A stretch of 64,000 nucleotides of DNA from Fibrobacter succinogenes (lineage in GTDB: Bacteria; Fibrobacterota; Fibrobacteria; Fibrobacterales; Fibrobacteraceae): NCBI GenBank assembly GCA_902762795.1, contig CACWPM010000001.1:1-64000 (forward strand). The letters are read 5' to 3'. A program made the translations under genes and the position numbers. Positions 50,456 through 58,736 of this stretch are shown here, one piece after another. The notes under the pieces were generated by a model. The model worked only from the letters and a program-made list of their open reading frames with translations. It was not told where the DNA came from and did not search any database. Positions within the stretch are counted from its first letter, which is position 1. Each line of letters opens with the position of its first letter.

Positions 50456-52567
50456 ATGTCTAGTGAAAATAAAATTTTTGGAAATAATAAACATATTGCA
50501 GATTTTTTAGACGGTTTCTTAAATGTCTCTAATAAACCGGACTATGCAGTATTGATTACTGGTGACTGGGGCTCTGGAAAGACTCATTTTATTAAGAAAT
50601 TTCTTGGTGGTGATAAGAAAATTGTTAAGGATTGGCTTACTGATTGTGAAAAACATATTGTTCTTTATGTTAGTCTTTTTGGGACCAAATCTAGAGCAGA
50701 CATGGATGGTAGAGTCCTTGAAAAACTCCATCCGATTTTAAAGTCAAATAAAATAAAGGTATTTACTAGTTCATTTCCTATTATCGGAATGATTGCTGGT
50801 GCAAGTTCTCCTGTTCCTGGCGGTGCTGCCATTGGTGAACGAATCGGCAAAGATTTTCAGTGCTTTACAGACGCGTTTAGGGAATCTTTGCTCAAAGAAA
50901 AACAAGAAAAGGATTTCAAAAATCTTGTGGTTGTTTTTGACGATGTGGAACGAGCTGATATGTCATTGCCGGAATTACTCGGTTATCTAAACGAATATGT
51001 AGAACATTTGCACGTTCCATGTATTTTGCTGGCTGATGAAAATGTTTGGAAAGAAATAAATGAATCGCAAAAAATCCACCAAAAGAAAATTACAGGTAAT
51101 GTTGGTGAAAAAGGCAAGGTGAATTTAACTGTTGAAAAGGCTATAAATCAAACTTTACATAGCCTTTCGAGTACAGAAGAGAAAGTTATTGGCAAGAAAT
51201 TTCAAGTTCGGACGTCTCCGGAAGAAATCATTGAGGCTTGGTTTCCTGAAAATAAAAATGACGCAACTATATTTGGCGATGAAATTTATGAATTACTAAA
51301 ACCTCATAAGGCTTTGCTCAAATCAATTCTTGAAAAATCTCCTAAGCATAACTATCGTGCATTTAAACAGTCTATTGATGATTTGAAAATTTTCATTGGC
51401 CCGAATTTTGAAAATATTTCAAAGGACTTACTAAAAAAAGAAGAATTAAATTCCTTAATTTTTTCCGATTTCTTATGCTCTGTTTACGGGGCAAAATTAG
51501 CCTTGCTTCGTAAAGATCCATCTGTTGTCCATGTCCAAGAAATTCGATTAGCAAGGGCATTTGCTCGTGGCGCGGGGAACATTATTGACGATGAAGGTGA
51601 TGAAAAGGTTAAAGATCCTTTTAATGACGCCTTTGGTAAAATAGAATGCATTAGTCAAATGAGTCATGCATGTGATACTGAAAAGTGGAATGCCATCTGG
51701 GAAAAATGGCTTGGATCGTCTGTTGTTGACAAAGATGAAGTTACCGCAGCGATAAAAGACACTATTTGGTTTGATAGGGATAAACAGTATTGGACAGAAC
51801 AACTATATCATTGGTATGAATTGAGCGACGACGCAGGACAACGTGCTTTGGATTCTTTTTATGAATCTGTTAAGTCAAAGATAATTCTTAATCCGGATAC
51901 TTTAATAGCTTTGTATTATCGATTATATTGGTATGCTTCTGAAGGCGTTTTGAAGGAGTCTGCTGATGAATTTTCAGAAAAAATGAATCAATATGTTGAT
52001 GATATTGCAGATAAAATGGAGTATAGCGACTTAAGTCAATGGGATGACAACTATGGCCGAGGCTATGATAGTACTTATCTTGTTTATGAAGAAAAAAATA
52101 AAGCCTTTGTAGAACACATAAGGAAAATATTAACTAATCGTAAAACAAAACAAAAAGAGAACGAAATTACGAATATTGAAACGACTTTCGATCCCCAAAA
52201 TCCTAAAAATGTTGAGATCTTGTGTGACAAAATCTCTTGTAGATTTTGTGGATTGCAAGATTTTGAATTTGAAAAAATAGATCCAGATGTGATTGCTAGA
52301 ATTTATGTTAGTCTGACGAATGTTAATGATAGTAGAAAGTTTATTGATGCAATAAAACAAAGGTTTCGTAAACAGTCGTACGGCTTGATTGAGCATGAAG
52401 ATTTCTTGATAAAATTAAAGACAAGTGCTGAAAATTTGAAGAAGTCGTATCCTAGACCATTGACCACACGGCAGTTTTCCTTGTATTATCTTGCAAAGGT
52501 TGTAGGGGATTATCTAGATTTCCTTCCTAAGTTAAAAGAAGAACGGAAGGCTATGCAAAACGTTTAG
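50456..52567 (+). CDS. KAP-family P-loop NTPase, likely phage defence
   Basis: 703 residues. Walker A is ITGDWGSGKTHFIKK and Walker B is VVVFDDVERADMSLPELL. Between them is a hydrophobic stretch (SSFPIIGMIAGASSPVPGGAAIG) like the membrane-inserting part of KAP NTPases. The C-terminal about 400 residues are helical. KAP proteins are part of known anti-phage loci such as Qatuor. It is 150 bases after the nuclease-NTPase and equally AT-rich. Coupling with that gene is plausible but not shown. Confidence 0.75.
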   Translation: MSSENKIFGNNKHIADFLDGFLNVSNKPDYAVLITGDWGSGKTHFIKKFLGGDKKIVKDWLTDCEKHIVLYVSLFGTKSRADMDGRVLEKLHPILKSNKIKVFTSSFPIIGMIAGASSPVPGGAAIGERIGKDFQCFTDAFRESLLKEKQEKDFKNLVVVFDDVERADMSLPELLGYLNEYVEHLHVPCILLADENVWKEINESQKIHQKKITGNVGEKGKVNLTVEKAINQTLHSLSSTEEKVIGKKFQVRTSPEEIIEAWFPENKNDATIFGDEIYELLKPHKALLKSILEKSPKHNYRAFKQSIDDLKIFIGPNFENISKDLLKKEELNSLIFSDFLCSVYGAKLALLRKDPSVVHVQEIRLARAFARGAGNIIDDEGDEKVKDPFNDAFGKIECISQMSHACDTEKWNAIWEKWLGSSVVDKDEVTAAIKDTIWFDRDKQYWTEQLYHWYELSDDAGQRALDSFYESVKSKIILNPDTLIALYYRLYWYASEGVLKESADEFSEKMNQYVDDIADKMEYSDLSQWDDNYGRGYDSTYLVYEEKNKAFVEHIRKILTNRKTKQKENEITNIETTFDPQNPKNVEILCDKISCRFCGLQDFEFEKIDPDVIARIYVSLTNVNDSRKFIDAIKQRFRKQSYGLIEHEDFLIKLKTSAENLKKSYPRPLTTRQFSLYYLAKVVGDYLDFLPKLKEERKAMQNV

Positions 52568-52581
52568 TAAAAGGACTCTTT

Positions 52582-52695
52582 ATGACTCCCCAATCCTTCT
52601 CTAAAATTTTCTGGAAGCAGTATCTTCTTCTTGAAAATGACTTTCTTGAAACAGATGTGTTTGTAACGATTAACAAGGCTAATAGCAATACTTAA
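52582..52695 (+). pseudogene. N-terminal fragment of a lost gene
   Basis: A 37-residue frame (MTPQSFSKIFWKQYLLLEND to INKANSNT) 14 bases after the KAP stop, with AAGGA upstream. It reads like the start of a longer protein whose remainder is absent: it stops where a family I recall would continue. Likely a truncated remnant. Confidence 0.5.
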
Positions 52696-52957
52696 ATAAG
52701 CTCTCGTAATTGTAAAATTTTCCCACACCCCTTGCCACATCTAGCGACATTAGGTACATTAATGCAGCACGTGGTTCTCCGTCAAATGGAGAATCGCGTT
52801 TTGCGTTTTTAGAACGCTAACGCATTCGCCTCGGCAATGAAAATAAGCAAGCTTATTTTCGCTGCTCTCGGCTTAGTGCGTTTTTTTATTCTGGAATTCT
52901 AGGATAAGGGGACGCCTCTAACATCAACCTGTCGCAAAAGCGACTAATGGAGGCTGT
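52696..52957. repeat. Palindrome-rich spacer before the RhuM-Fic gene
   Basis: A hairpin with arms TTCTCC/GGAGAA lies near 52776-52794. At 52839-52860 is a perfect ten-base stem GAAAATAAGC/GCTTATTTTC with loop AA, so the tip is GCAAGC as in the hairpins at 19955 and 20161. It is flanked by CATTCGCCT on the left and GCTTAGTGCG on the right, followed by a run of T that could terminate transcription. Confidence 0.55.
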
Positions 52958-53980
52958 ATGAAGTCTATTACGTCAAATAAGATTTCAGAAAACGATCAAA
53001 TAATCATCTACCAAACCAGTGATGGCAAAACGCAGATTGACGTCCGCATGGAAAACGAGACTGTTTGGCTGAATGCGGAGCAAATGGCCCTGCTTTTTGA
53101 AAGAGATAGCAAGACAATCCGTAAACACATCGACAATGCAATAAGGGAAGAACTGGCAGGCGATGTGGTTGTCGCAAAATTTGCGACAACCACTCAACAC
53201 GGTGCAATTAAAGGCAAAACACAGACTAAGGAAGTCAATTATTACAACCTCGATGTCATAATCTCCGTCGGTTACCGCGTAAAAAGCAAACGTGGCGTAC
53301 TATTTCGCCAGTGGGCTAACAAGGTCTTGAAGGACTACCTAGTTAAAGGCTTCGCCATCAACAACAAAGTAGCCTCTTTAAAGTATGACGAACTGTGTAA
53401 GTTAGTGAAATTGGTCGGACGGACAGCCAATACGCAAGAAAAACTGACCTCAGACGAGGCTACCTCCTTGGTTCAGGTTGTCTCTGACTATACATACGCC
53501 CTTGACACTCTTGATGATTACGATTACCAAAAATTGGGAATCCGCAAGGTGACGAAACAAGCTCGTTTCATGGCTACCTACGAAAACGCAATGGAAGCCA
53601 TTCGGAGCCTCAAGAAAAAATTTGGTGGCAGCACCTTATTTGGACACGAAAAAGACCAATCTTTCAAAAGTAGCATCGGACAAATTTATCAGACCTTTGA
53701 TGGAATCGATTTATATCCTTCTGTTGAAGAAAAAGCAGCAACACTTCTTTACTTGGTAATCAAGAACCATTCTTTTAGCGATGGCAACAAGCGCATTGCT
53801 GCGACTCTGTTTCTGTGGTTTATGGAAAACAACAGAATCCTTTATAACAAGGACGGTTCCAAACGCATTGCGGACAATACTCTCGTTGCAATAACATTGA
53901 TGATAGCCGAAAGCCGCCCCGAAGAAAAGGACATGATGGTCAAAGTCGTGGTGAACCTAATTAACAAGGACAACGAATAA
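52958..53980 (+). CDS. RhuM-Fic/Doc fusion protein
   Basis: 340 residues. The N-terminal half is a RhuM domain (DVRMENETVWLNAEQMALLF, NYYNLDVIISVGYRVKSKRG, LFRQWANKVLKDYLVKGF). The C-terminal half is a Doc/Fic domain with the motif HSFSDGNKRIAATLF, keeping the catalytic His and DGNK, so unlike the Fic gene at 21157 this one looks active. Doc-type proteins phosphorylate EF-Tu as toxins. It has AATGGAGG upstream of the ATG. GC content is between that of the AT-rich island and the core. No antitoxin is seen next to it. Confidence 0.85.
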   Translation: MKSITSNKISENDQIIIYQTSDGKTQIDVRMENETVWLNAEQMALLFERDSKTIRKHIDNAIREELAGDVVVAKFATTTQHGAIKGKTQTKEVNYYNLDVIISVGYRVKSKRGVLFRQWANKVLKDYLVKGFAINNKVASLKYDELCKLVKLVGRTANTQEKLTSDEATSLVQVVSDYTYALDTLDDYDYQKLGIRKVTKQARFMATYENAMEAIRSLKKKFGGSTLFGHEKDQSFKSSIGQIYQTFDGIDLYPSVEEKAATLLYLVIKNHSFSDGNKRIAATLFLWFMENNRILYNKDGSKRIADNTLVAITLMIAESRPEEKDMMVKVVVNLINKDNE

Positions 53981-54142
53981 AAAATCCGTTTACTGATCCA
54001 ATTTTATTCCCGCCATTTCGCTTGAAATATGTAATTTGGGGTATTATGGGTTCATTGCTAGTGACAACTGTCCTAGCATTTTCTATCTTTATGCATAAAA
54101 ACAAATATACGCATAAATTCGGATTTTAAACACGGAATTAAA

Positions 54143-57100
54143 ATGACTCTTCGCGAAGCGTTCGAATCAAAGATGATGCTGCTCGATGGCGGCATGGGCT
54201 CTGTTATCCAGACCTACGGAATCAAGGGCGCCAACAACGATATGCTCTCGATTGAAAAGCCCGAGATAATTCTCGACATCCAGCGCCGTTACGTGGATGC
54301 AGGCGTGGATTGCCTCACCACGAACACGTTCTCGAGCCAGCGCGTGAGCCAGCACGAATACCACCAGGAACACCGTATCGCCGAGATGAACCGCGCTTCC
54401 GTAAAAATAGCGAAGCAGGCCGCCGAAGAAGGTTTCAAGAAGTACGGTCGCAAGGTCTACATTTTGGGCGACGTCGGCCCCACAAGCAAGATGCTCTCCA
54501 TGAGCGAAGACGTGAACGACCCCGCAAGCCGCGCCATCACTTTTGACGAACTCGAAGACGCGTACTTGGAACAAATTTCCGTTCTCATGGAAGAAGGCGT
54601 TGACGCCATCCTCATTGAAACGATTTTTGATACGTTGAACGCGAAAGCTGCTCTCAGCGCCTACAGCAAGGCAAACGAAGCGCGCATTGCAGCCGCCAAG
54701 ACTGCAGGCACGCCCGAAGCTGAAATCAAGCCAATCGAAGTGATGCTTTCGATGACCGTGAGCGATGCCTCCGGCCGTACGCTTTCAGGTCAGACGGTCG
54801 AAGCATTTGCCGTGAGCGTGATGCACATGCACCCGCTTTCCATCGGCTTAAACTGTGGTCTCGGTGCAGATGGCATGGTGCCGTACCTTCGCCGCATGGG
54901 AGCGATTGCGCCGTGTTACCTCAGTTGCCATCCGAACGCAGGTCTTCCGAACCAGTTCGGCGGTTACGATGACACGCCCGAAGACATGGTGCGCCTGATG
55001 CGCGTTTATCTGGACGACAAGCTCGTGAACATGATTGGCGGTTGCTGCGGTACGACTCCCGAACATATCGCCGCAATGCGCAAGATGCTTGACGCACTCC
55101 CCGCCGATTACGAACGTCGCAAGCCAGCACCCAAGTACGTCACTTGCCCGCGCCTCCGCCTTGCGGGGCTCGAACCGTTGTTCAGAGAACAGGTTCGTCC
55201 GAGCAACGGCGCCGACAGCTGCAACGCCGATGATTTCGTGAAGGTCGGCGAACGTTGCAACGTCGCGGGCTCCAAGAAGTTTCTGCGTCTCATCAACGAG
55301 AAGAATTACGAAGAAGCGCTCGACATCGCGCGTAAGCAAGTCGACGATGGCGCCGACGTCATTGACGTCAACATGGACGACGGCCTCCTCGATGCGACCG
55401 CCGAAATGCGCACATTCTTGAACTTGATTGCCTCCGACCCGGCCGTTAGCCGCGTGCCTATCATGGTCGATAGCTCCCGCTTCGAAGTCATCGAAGAAGG
55501 CCTCAAGTGCATCCAAGGCAAGAGCATCGTGAACTCGATTTCCCTCAAGATGGGCGAAAAAGCGTTTATCGAGCATGCGCTCACCGTGAAGCGCCTGGGT
55601 GCTGCCGTCATCGTAATGCTCTTTGACGAAGAGGGTCAGGCCACGAACTACGAGCGTCGCGTACAAATTGCGTCCCGTGCTTACGATATCATGGTGAAGC
55701 AGCTGCACTTCGACCCTTCCGATATCATTTACGACCCGAACGTTTTGACAGTCGCTACCGGCATGGCGGAACACAACGCCTACGCCATTGACTTTATCCG
55801 TGCCGTCCGCTGGATTATGGACAACCTGCCCGGCGTCCGCATTTCGGGCGGTCTTTCAAACCTTTCGTTCGCATTCCGTGGCAACAACTACTTGCGCGAA
55901 TCCATGCACACAACGTTCTTGCATTACGCTATCCCGAACGGCATGGGCATGGCGATCATGAACCCGAGTGCAATTATCAAGTACAAGACAATTCCGCTTG
56001 AACTCCGCATGGCCATTACTGAAGTCATCTTCAACACGGAACCGGAAGCAAGCGAAGAACTCATCGAAATTGCAAGCCGCATGACAGCCGCCCAAGCCAA
56101 GGCAAAGGAAACTGGCGCTAAGTACGACCCGAAAGCCATTTTCGCCGTAAGCACGGGCGCAAGCAGTTCTTCTGACGAAGGCAACGCAGCTGCTGACGCC
56201 AAACCCACCACGCCCGAAGAACGTTTGCAAGAAGCTCTCCTCAAGGGAACTTCTACAACGCTCCAGCCCGACTTGATGGAACTCATCAACCGTGGCGATA
56301 GCCCAGTCGGTATCATTTCTGGTCCGCTCATGGACGGCATGAACGAAGTCGGTCGTAGATTCGGCGAAGGCAAAATGTTCTTGCCGCAAGTCGTCAAAAC
56401 CGCTCGCACCATGAAAAAGGCCGTGGAAATTTTGCAGCCTTACATCGAAGCGGGTAAAGACGCAAACGCTTCTAGCCGCGGTAAAATCGTCATCGCAACC
56501 GTCAAGGGCGACGTGCACGATATCGGCAAGAACATCGTCTCCGTGATTATGGCCTGTAACGGCTACGAAATGGTGGACCTTGGCGTGATGGTTCCTGAAG
56601 ATGTCATCGTCAAGGCTGCGATTGAGAACAAAGCAGATATCTTGAGCCTTTCCGGTCTCATTACGCCTTCGCTCGAAGAAATGTGCACAGTCGCAAAAGC
56701 CATGCAAGCTGCGGGCCAGCGCATCCCGATTATCGTCGGTGGCGCAACGACCTCGCCTACGCACACCGCTGTGAAAATCGCCCCATGCTATGACGGCCCT
56801 GTTTTCCATGTGCGCGATGCCGCCAGCAATCCGGGCCTCGTGCAAAAGCTTTTGGACCCCGCCACAAGCGAACAAACGATTCAAGAAAATCGCGAAGAGC
56901 AACAGCGAATCCGCGACAAGCAAAACGGCATCAAGACCGAGGCCGCAAACGCCATGGCCGCAGCAACCTCCACACCGGAAGAACGCCGCTACAAATGCGA
57001 CTGGAGCAAGTACCAGCCAGCAGAACCACCGTTCATGGGCGAAAGCAAGCTCCCGCCGATTCCTATCGAAAAGATTATCCCGCTCATCAGCTGGGAATAC

Positions 57101-57793
57101 TTCTTCTTCACTTGGAAAATCAAGCCTGAAGAAGAAGAAGCCAAGAAGCTCAAAGCCGATGCCGAAGAGCTCATCAAGTCGCTCACAAAGCCCGAATACG
57201 CGCTCCGCGCCGTTCAGGCATTCTACCCCGCTGCCGGTACTGAAAAATCCGTTATCTTCAACACGGGCCGCACAGGCACCGCCGAAGACCTCGTCGAAGT
57301 TTCGACCGCCCGCCAGCAGAACCCCGAAGGCACCTGCCTTGCGCTCTGCGACTACGTCGCTCCAGCAAATGCAAATACCGCAAGCGTATTCGCATCTCCC
57401 ACCGGTAAGGATGTTTTCCGCGACATCGTCGGTGCATTCGCCGTGACCATGAGCGACACGTTCGTCAAGCGTTTGGAAAAGCTGAAAGCCGAACAAGGCG
57501 GCAGCGATTACGACGTGCTCCTCATGCAGACTGTCGCCGACCGCCTCGCCGAAGCAGGCGCAGAATACTTGAGTAAAGAACTCGACCGCACCTGCGGCTG
57601 GAAGGGCATTCGCCCGGCCGTCGGCTACCCTGTGCTCCCGAACATCAAGGAAATCTTCAACATTGCAAAACTCATCGACTTCGGCAGCGTAGGCATCAGC
57701 CTCACCGAAAATGGCGCCATGTACCCGCAAGCATCCGTGAGCGGCCTCTACATCAGCCACCCCGAAATCGAATACTTCAATGTGAAGGTATAA
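54143..57793 (+). CDS. metH: Cobalamin-dependent methionine synthase MetH
   Basis: 1216 residues, close to the 1227 of E. coli. Homocysteine domain with the zinc cysteines (GLNCGLGAD and GGCCGTTPEH), methyltetrahydrofolate domain (VGERCNVAGSKKFLRLI, DVIDVNMDDG), cap and cobalamin domains (GDVHDIGKNIV with the axial His) and the AdoMet activation domain (RPAVGYPVLPN, GSVGISLTENGAMYP). It remethylates homocysteine, completing methionine made by metY. A B12 riboswitch was not seen in the 160-base spacer before it. Ribosome site GGAATTAA before ATG. Confidence 0.97.
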   Translation: MTLREAFESKMMLLDGGMGSVIQTYGIKGANNDMLSIEKPEIILDIQRRYVDAGVDCLTTNTFSSQRVSQHEYHQEHRIAEMNRASVKIAKQAAEEGFKKYGRKVYILGDVGPTSKMLSMSEDVNDPASRAITFDELEDAYLEQISVLMEEGVDAILIETIFDTLNAKAALSAYSKANEARIAAAKTAGTPEAEIKPIEVMLSMTVSDASGRTLSGQTVEAFAVSVMHMHPLSIGLNCGLGADGMVPYLRRMGAIAPCYLSCHPNAGLPNQFGGYDDTPEDMVRLMRVYLDDKLVNMIGGCCGTTPEHIAAMRKMLDALPADYERRKPAPKYVTCPRLRLAGLEPLFREQVRPSNGADSCNADDFVKVGERCNVAGSKKFLRLINEKNYEEALDIARKQVDDGADVIDVNMDDGLLDATAEMRTFLNLIASDPAVSRVPIMVDSSRFEVIEEGLKCIQGKSIVNSISLKMGEKAFIEHALTVKRLGAAVIVMLFDEEGQATNYERRVQIASRAYDIMVKQLHFDPSDIIYDPNVLTVATGMAEHNAYAIDFIRAVRWIMDNLPGVRISGGLSNLSFAFRGNNYLRESMHTTFLHYAIPNGMGMAIMNPSAIIKYKTIPLELRMAITEVIFNTEPEASEELIEIASRMTAAQAKAKETGAKYDPKAIFAVSTGASSSSDEGNAAADAKPTTPEERLQEALLKGTSTTLQPDLMELINRGDSPVGIISGPLMDGMNEVGRRFGEGKMFLPQVVKTARTMKKAVEILQPYIEAGKDANASSRGKIVIATVKGDVHDIGKNIVSVIMACNGYEMVDLGVMVPEDVIVKAAIENKADILSLSGLITPSLEEMCTVAKAMQAAGQRIPIIVGGATTSPTHTAVKIAPCYDGPVFHVRDAASNPGLVQKLLDPATSEQTIQENREEQQRIRDKQNGIKTEAANAMAAATSTPEERRYKCDWSKYQPAEPPFMGESKLPPIPIEKIIPLISWEYFFFTWKIKPEEEEAKKLKADAEELIKSLTKPEYALRAVQAFYPAAGTEKSVIFNTGRTGTAEDLVEVSTARQQNPEGTCLALCDYVAPANANTASVFASPTGKDVFRDIVGAFAVTMSDTFVKRLEKLKAEQGGSDYDVLLMQTVADRLAEAGAEYLSKELDRTCGWKGIRPAVGYPVLPNIKEIFNIAKLIDFGSVGISLTENGAMYPQASVSGLYISHPEIEYFNVKV

Positions 57794-57930
57794 CGCAATA
57801 CCATATTCAGTCATTCTCCTAAAGAGACCCCATACATCTTGTAAACGCTGTTAAAATTGTATGGATTCTCTCCCCTATCGTGCTACGCACTCCAGGGTCG
57901 AGAATGACACTTCAACAATTTCGAATTCAT

Positions 57931-57960
57931 CTAGTAACTATTAACTAGTACCTAGTAACT
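57931..57960. repeat. TAGTAACTA-type short repeats at the end of the P-II operon
   Basis: Three tandem variants CTAGTAACTA, TTAACTAGTA and CCTAGTAACT; the last overlaps the stop of the P-II-like gene. Related ATTAGTTATTGG/TTATTAGTCATTGG strings occur at 60282-60330 and GTGGTTAGTGGTTAGT at 62421-62455. The stop-codon-rich words fill spacers of this genome. Confidence 0.5.
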
Positions 57961-58312
57961 AAGCTTTTTTCTCTTCAGGTGCTTTGTGCTCCACCTTCCA
58001 CGGCGTGAGCCCAACCACATTATCGACCGGCAGCGAGAACGCAATTCCCTGCCCCATCGTATCGAGACCCGCCTTTTCATAAAGAGAATGCAATACGGCA
58101 TCCTTTACGGTCAGCGGCACAAGAATCATCACCACTTCCTTTTCAGGTTGAATAGCGATATGGAAGAACGATTCCGCTTCCTTGTTCGCCGTTCCACGAG
58201 CATTCAGCACAGTGCCACCGCGTGCACCAGCATCCTTCGCGGCTTCCATCACAGTATCGGAGAATCCGTTATTTACAATACAGATAATTAATTCATGCGT
58301 ATTCGTTTTCAT
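57959..58312 (-). CDS. P-II-like protein 2 of a DUF1538 operon
   Basis: 117 residues. Fold and length of P-II regulators: LIICIVNNGFSDTVMEAAKDAG, then GARGGTVLNARGT, FFHIAIQPEKEVVMILVP and GIAFSLPVDNVVGL. The T-loop is short and lacks the uridylylated Tyr motif of GlnB, so it is a P-II-like signalling protein rather than classic GlnB. It probably binds a nucleotide and controls the DUF1538 membrane protein. Two bases behind P-II-like protein 1. Confidence 0.8.
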   Translation of the reverse strand: MKTNTHELIICIVNNGFSDTVMEAAKDAGARGGTVLNARGTANKEAESFFHIAIQPEKEVVMILVPLTVKDAVLHSLYEKAGLDTMGQGIAFSLPVDNVVGLTPWKVEHKAPEEKKA

Positions 58313-58314
58313 AA

Positions 58315-58728
58315 TTACCCTTTCCTTACCTGGGAACGGTTATCGCTCAAAAAATTAAACACGGCTTTACCAATCACGCTCGCCATTGGGATTGTGTAGG
58401 CAATGCCCTTTCCATTCACAATCGTCTTGAATTTTTGTTCAAGGCATTCCAAAACAGCCGGCACGTGATCTTCTCCGATAATGCTAACGATTACGGCACG
58501 TTCTGGATCCGCAAGCCCAAGCGCCGTCATGATTTCTCGCGGAGCCGTCCCATGCCCGTAAAGAACAAATTGCACGTTCGCTCCGAACGACTGGATGTAG
58601 TCCATGTAAAAGTCGGCCTTCGCACGCATCACCGTTGTCACGAGAATCTTCAAACGATTCATCGAGACCTTGGAATGGACTTTTTTCAGCGAGCCCGGTT
58701 TCTTTGTCAAATTCGTTTCTTCTGCCAT
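58315..58728 (-). CDS. P-II-like protein 1 of a DUF1538 operon
   Basis: 137 residues with an N-terminal basic extension (EETNLTKKPGSLKKVHSKVS), then a P-II-like domain (LKILVTTVMRAKADFYMDYIQ, FVLYGHGTA, AVIVSIIGEDHVPAVLECLEQ, KGIAYTIPMASVIG). It is diverged from the second P-II-like protein. A pair of P-II-like genes next to DUF1538 suggests heterotrimers or separate signals controlling the membrane protein. It follows the DUF1538 gene by eight bases. Confidence 0.75.
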   Translation of the reverse strand: MAEETNLTKKPGSLKKVHSKVSMNRLKILVTTVMRAKADFYMDYIQSFGANVQFVLYGHGTAPREIMTALGLADPERAVIVSIIGEDHVPAVLECLEQKFKTIVNGKGIAYTIPMASVIGKAVFNFLSDNRSQVRKG

Positions 58729-58736
58729 CGCCGCCT

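Noticed and set aside
54022-54129. Short membrane-like frame before metH (ends HKFGF)
   Set aside because: About 35 codons from a TTG or 27 from an ATG, no ribosome site; the hydrophobic composition could be chance.
55856-57814. Minus-strand frame of about 650 codons opposite metH
   Set aside because: metH is unmistakable on the + strand; the antisense frame has no family match or ribosome site.
57959-58728. Classic GlnB/GlnK nitrogen regulators
   Set aside because: The fold fits P-II but the modified Tyr of the T-loop is not visible and the neighbour is DUF1538 rather than amtB or glnA.
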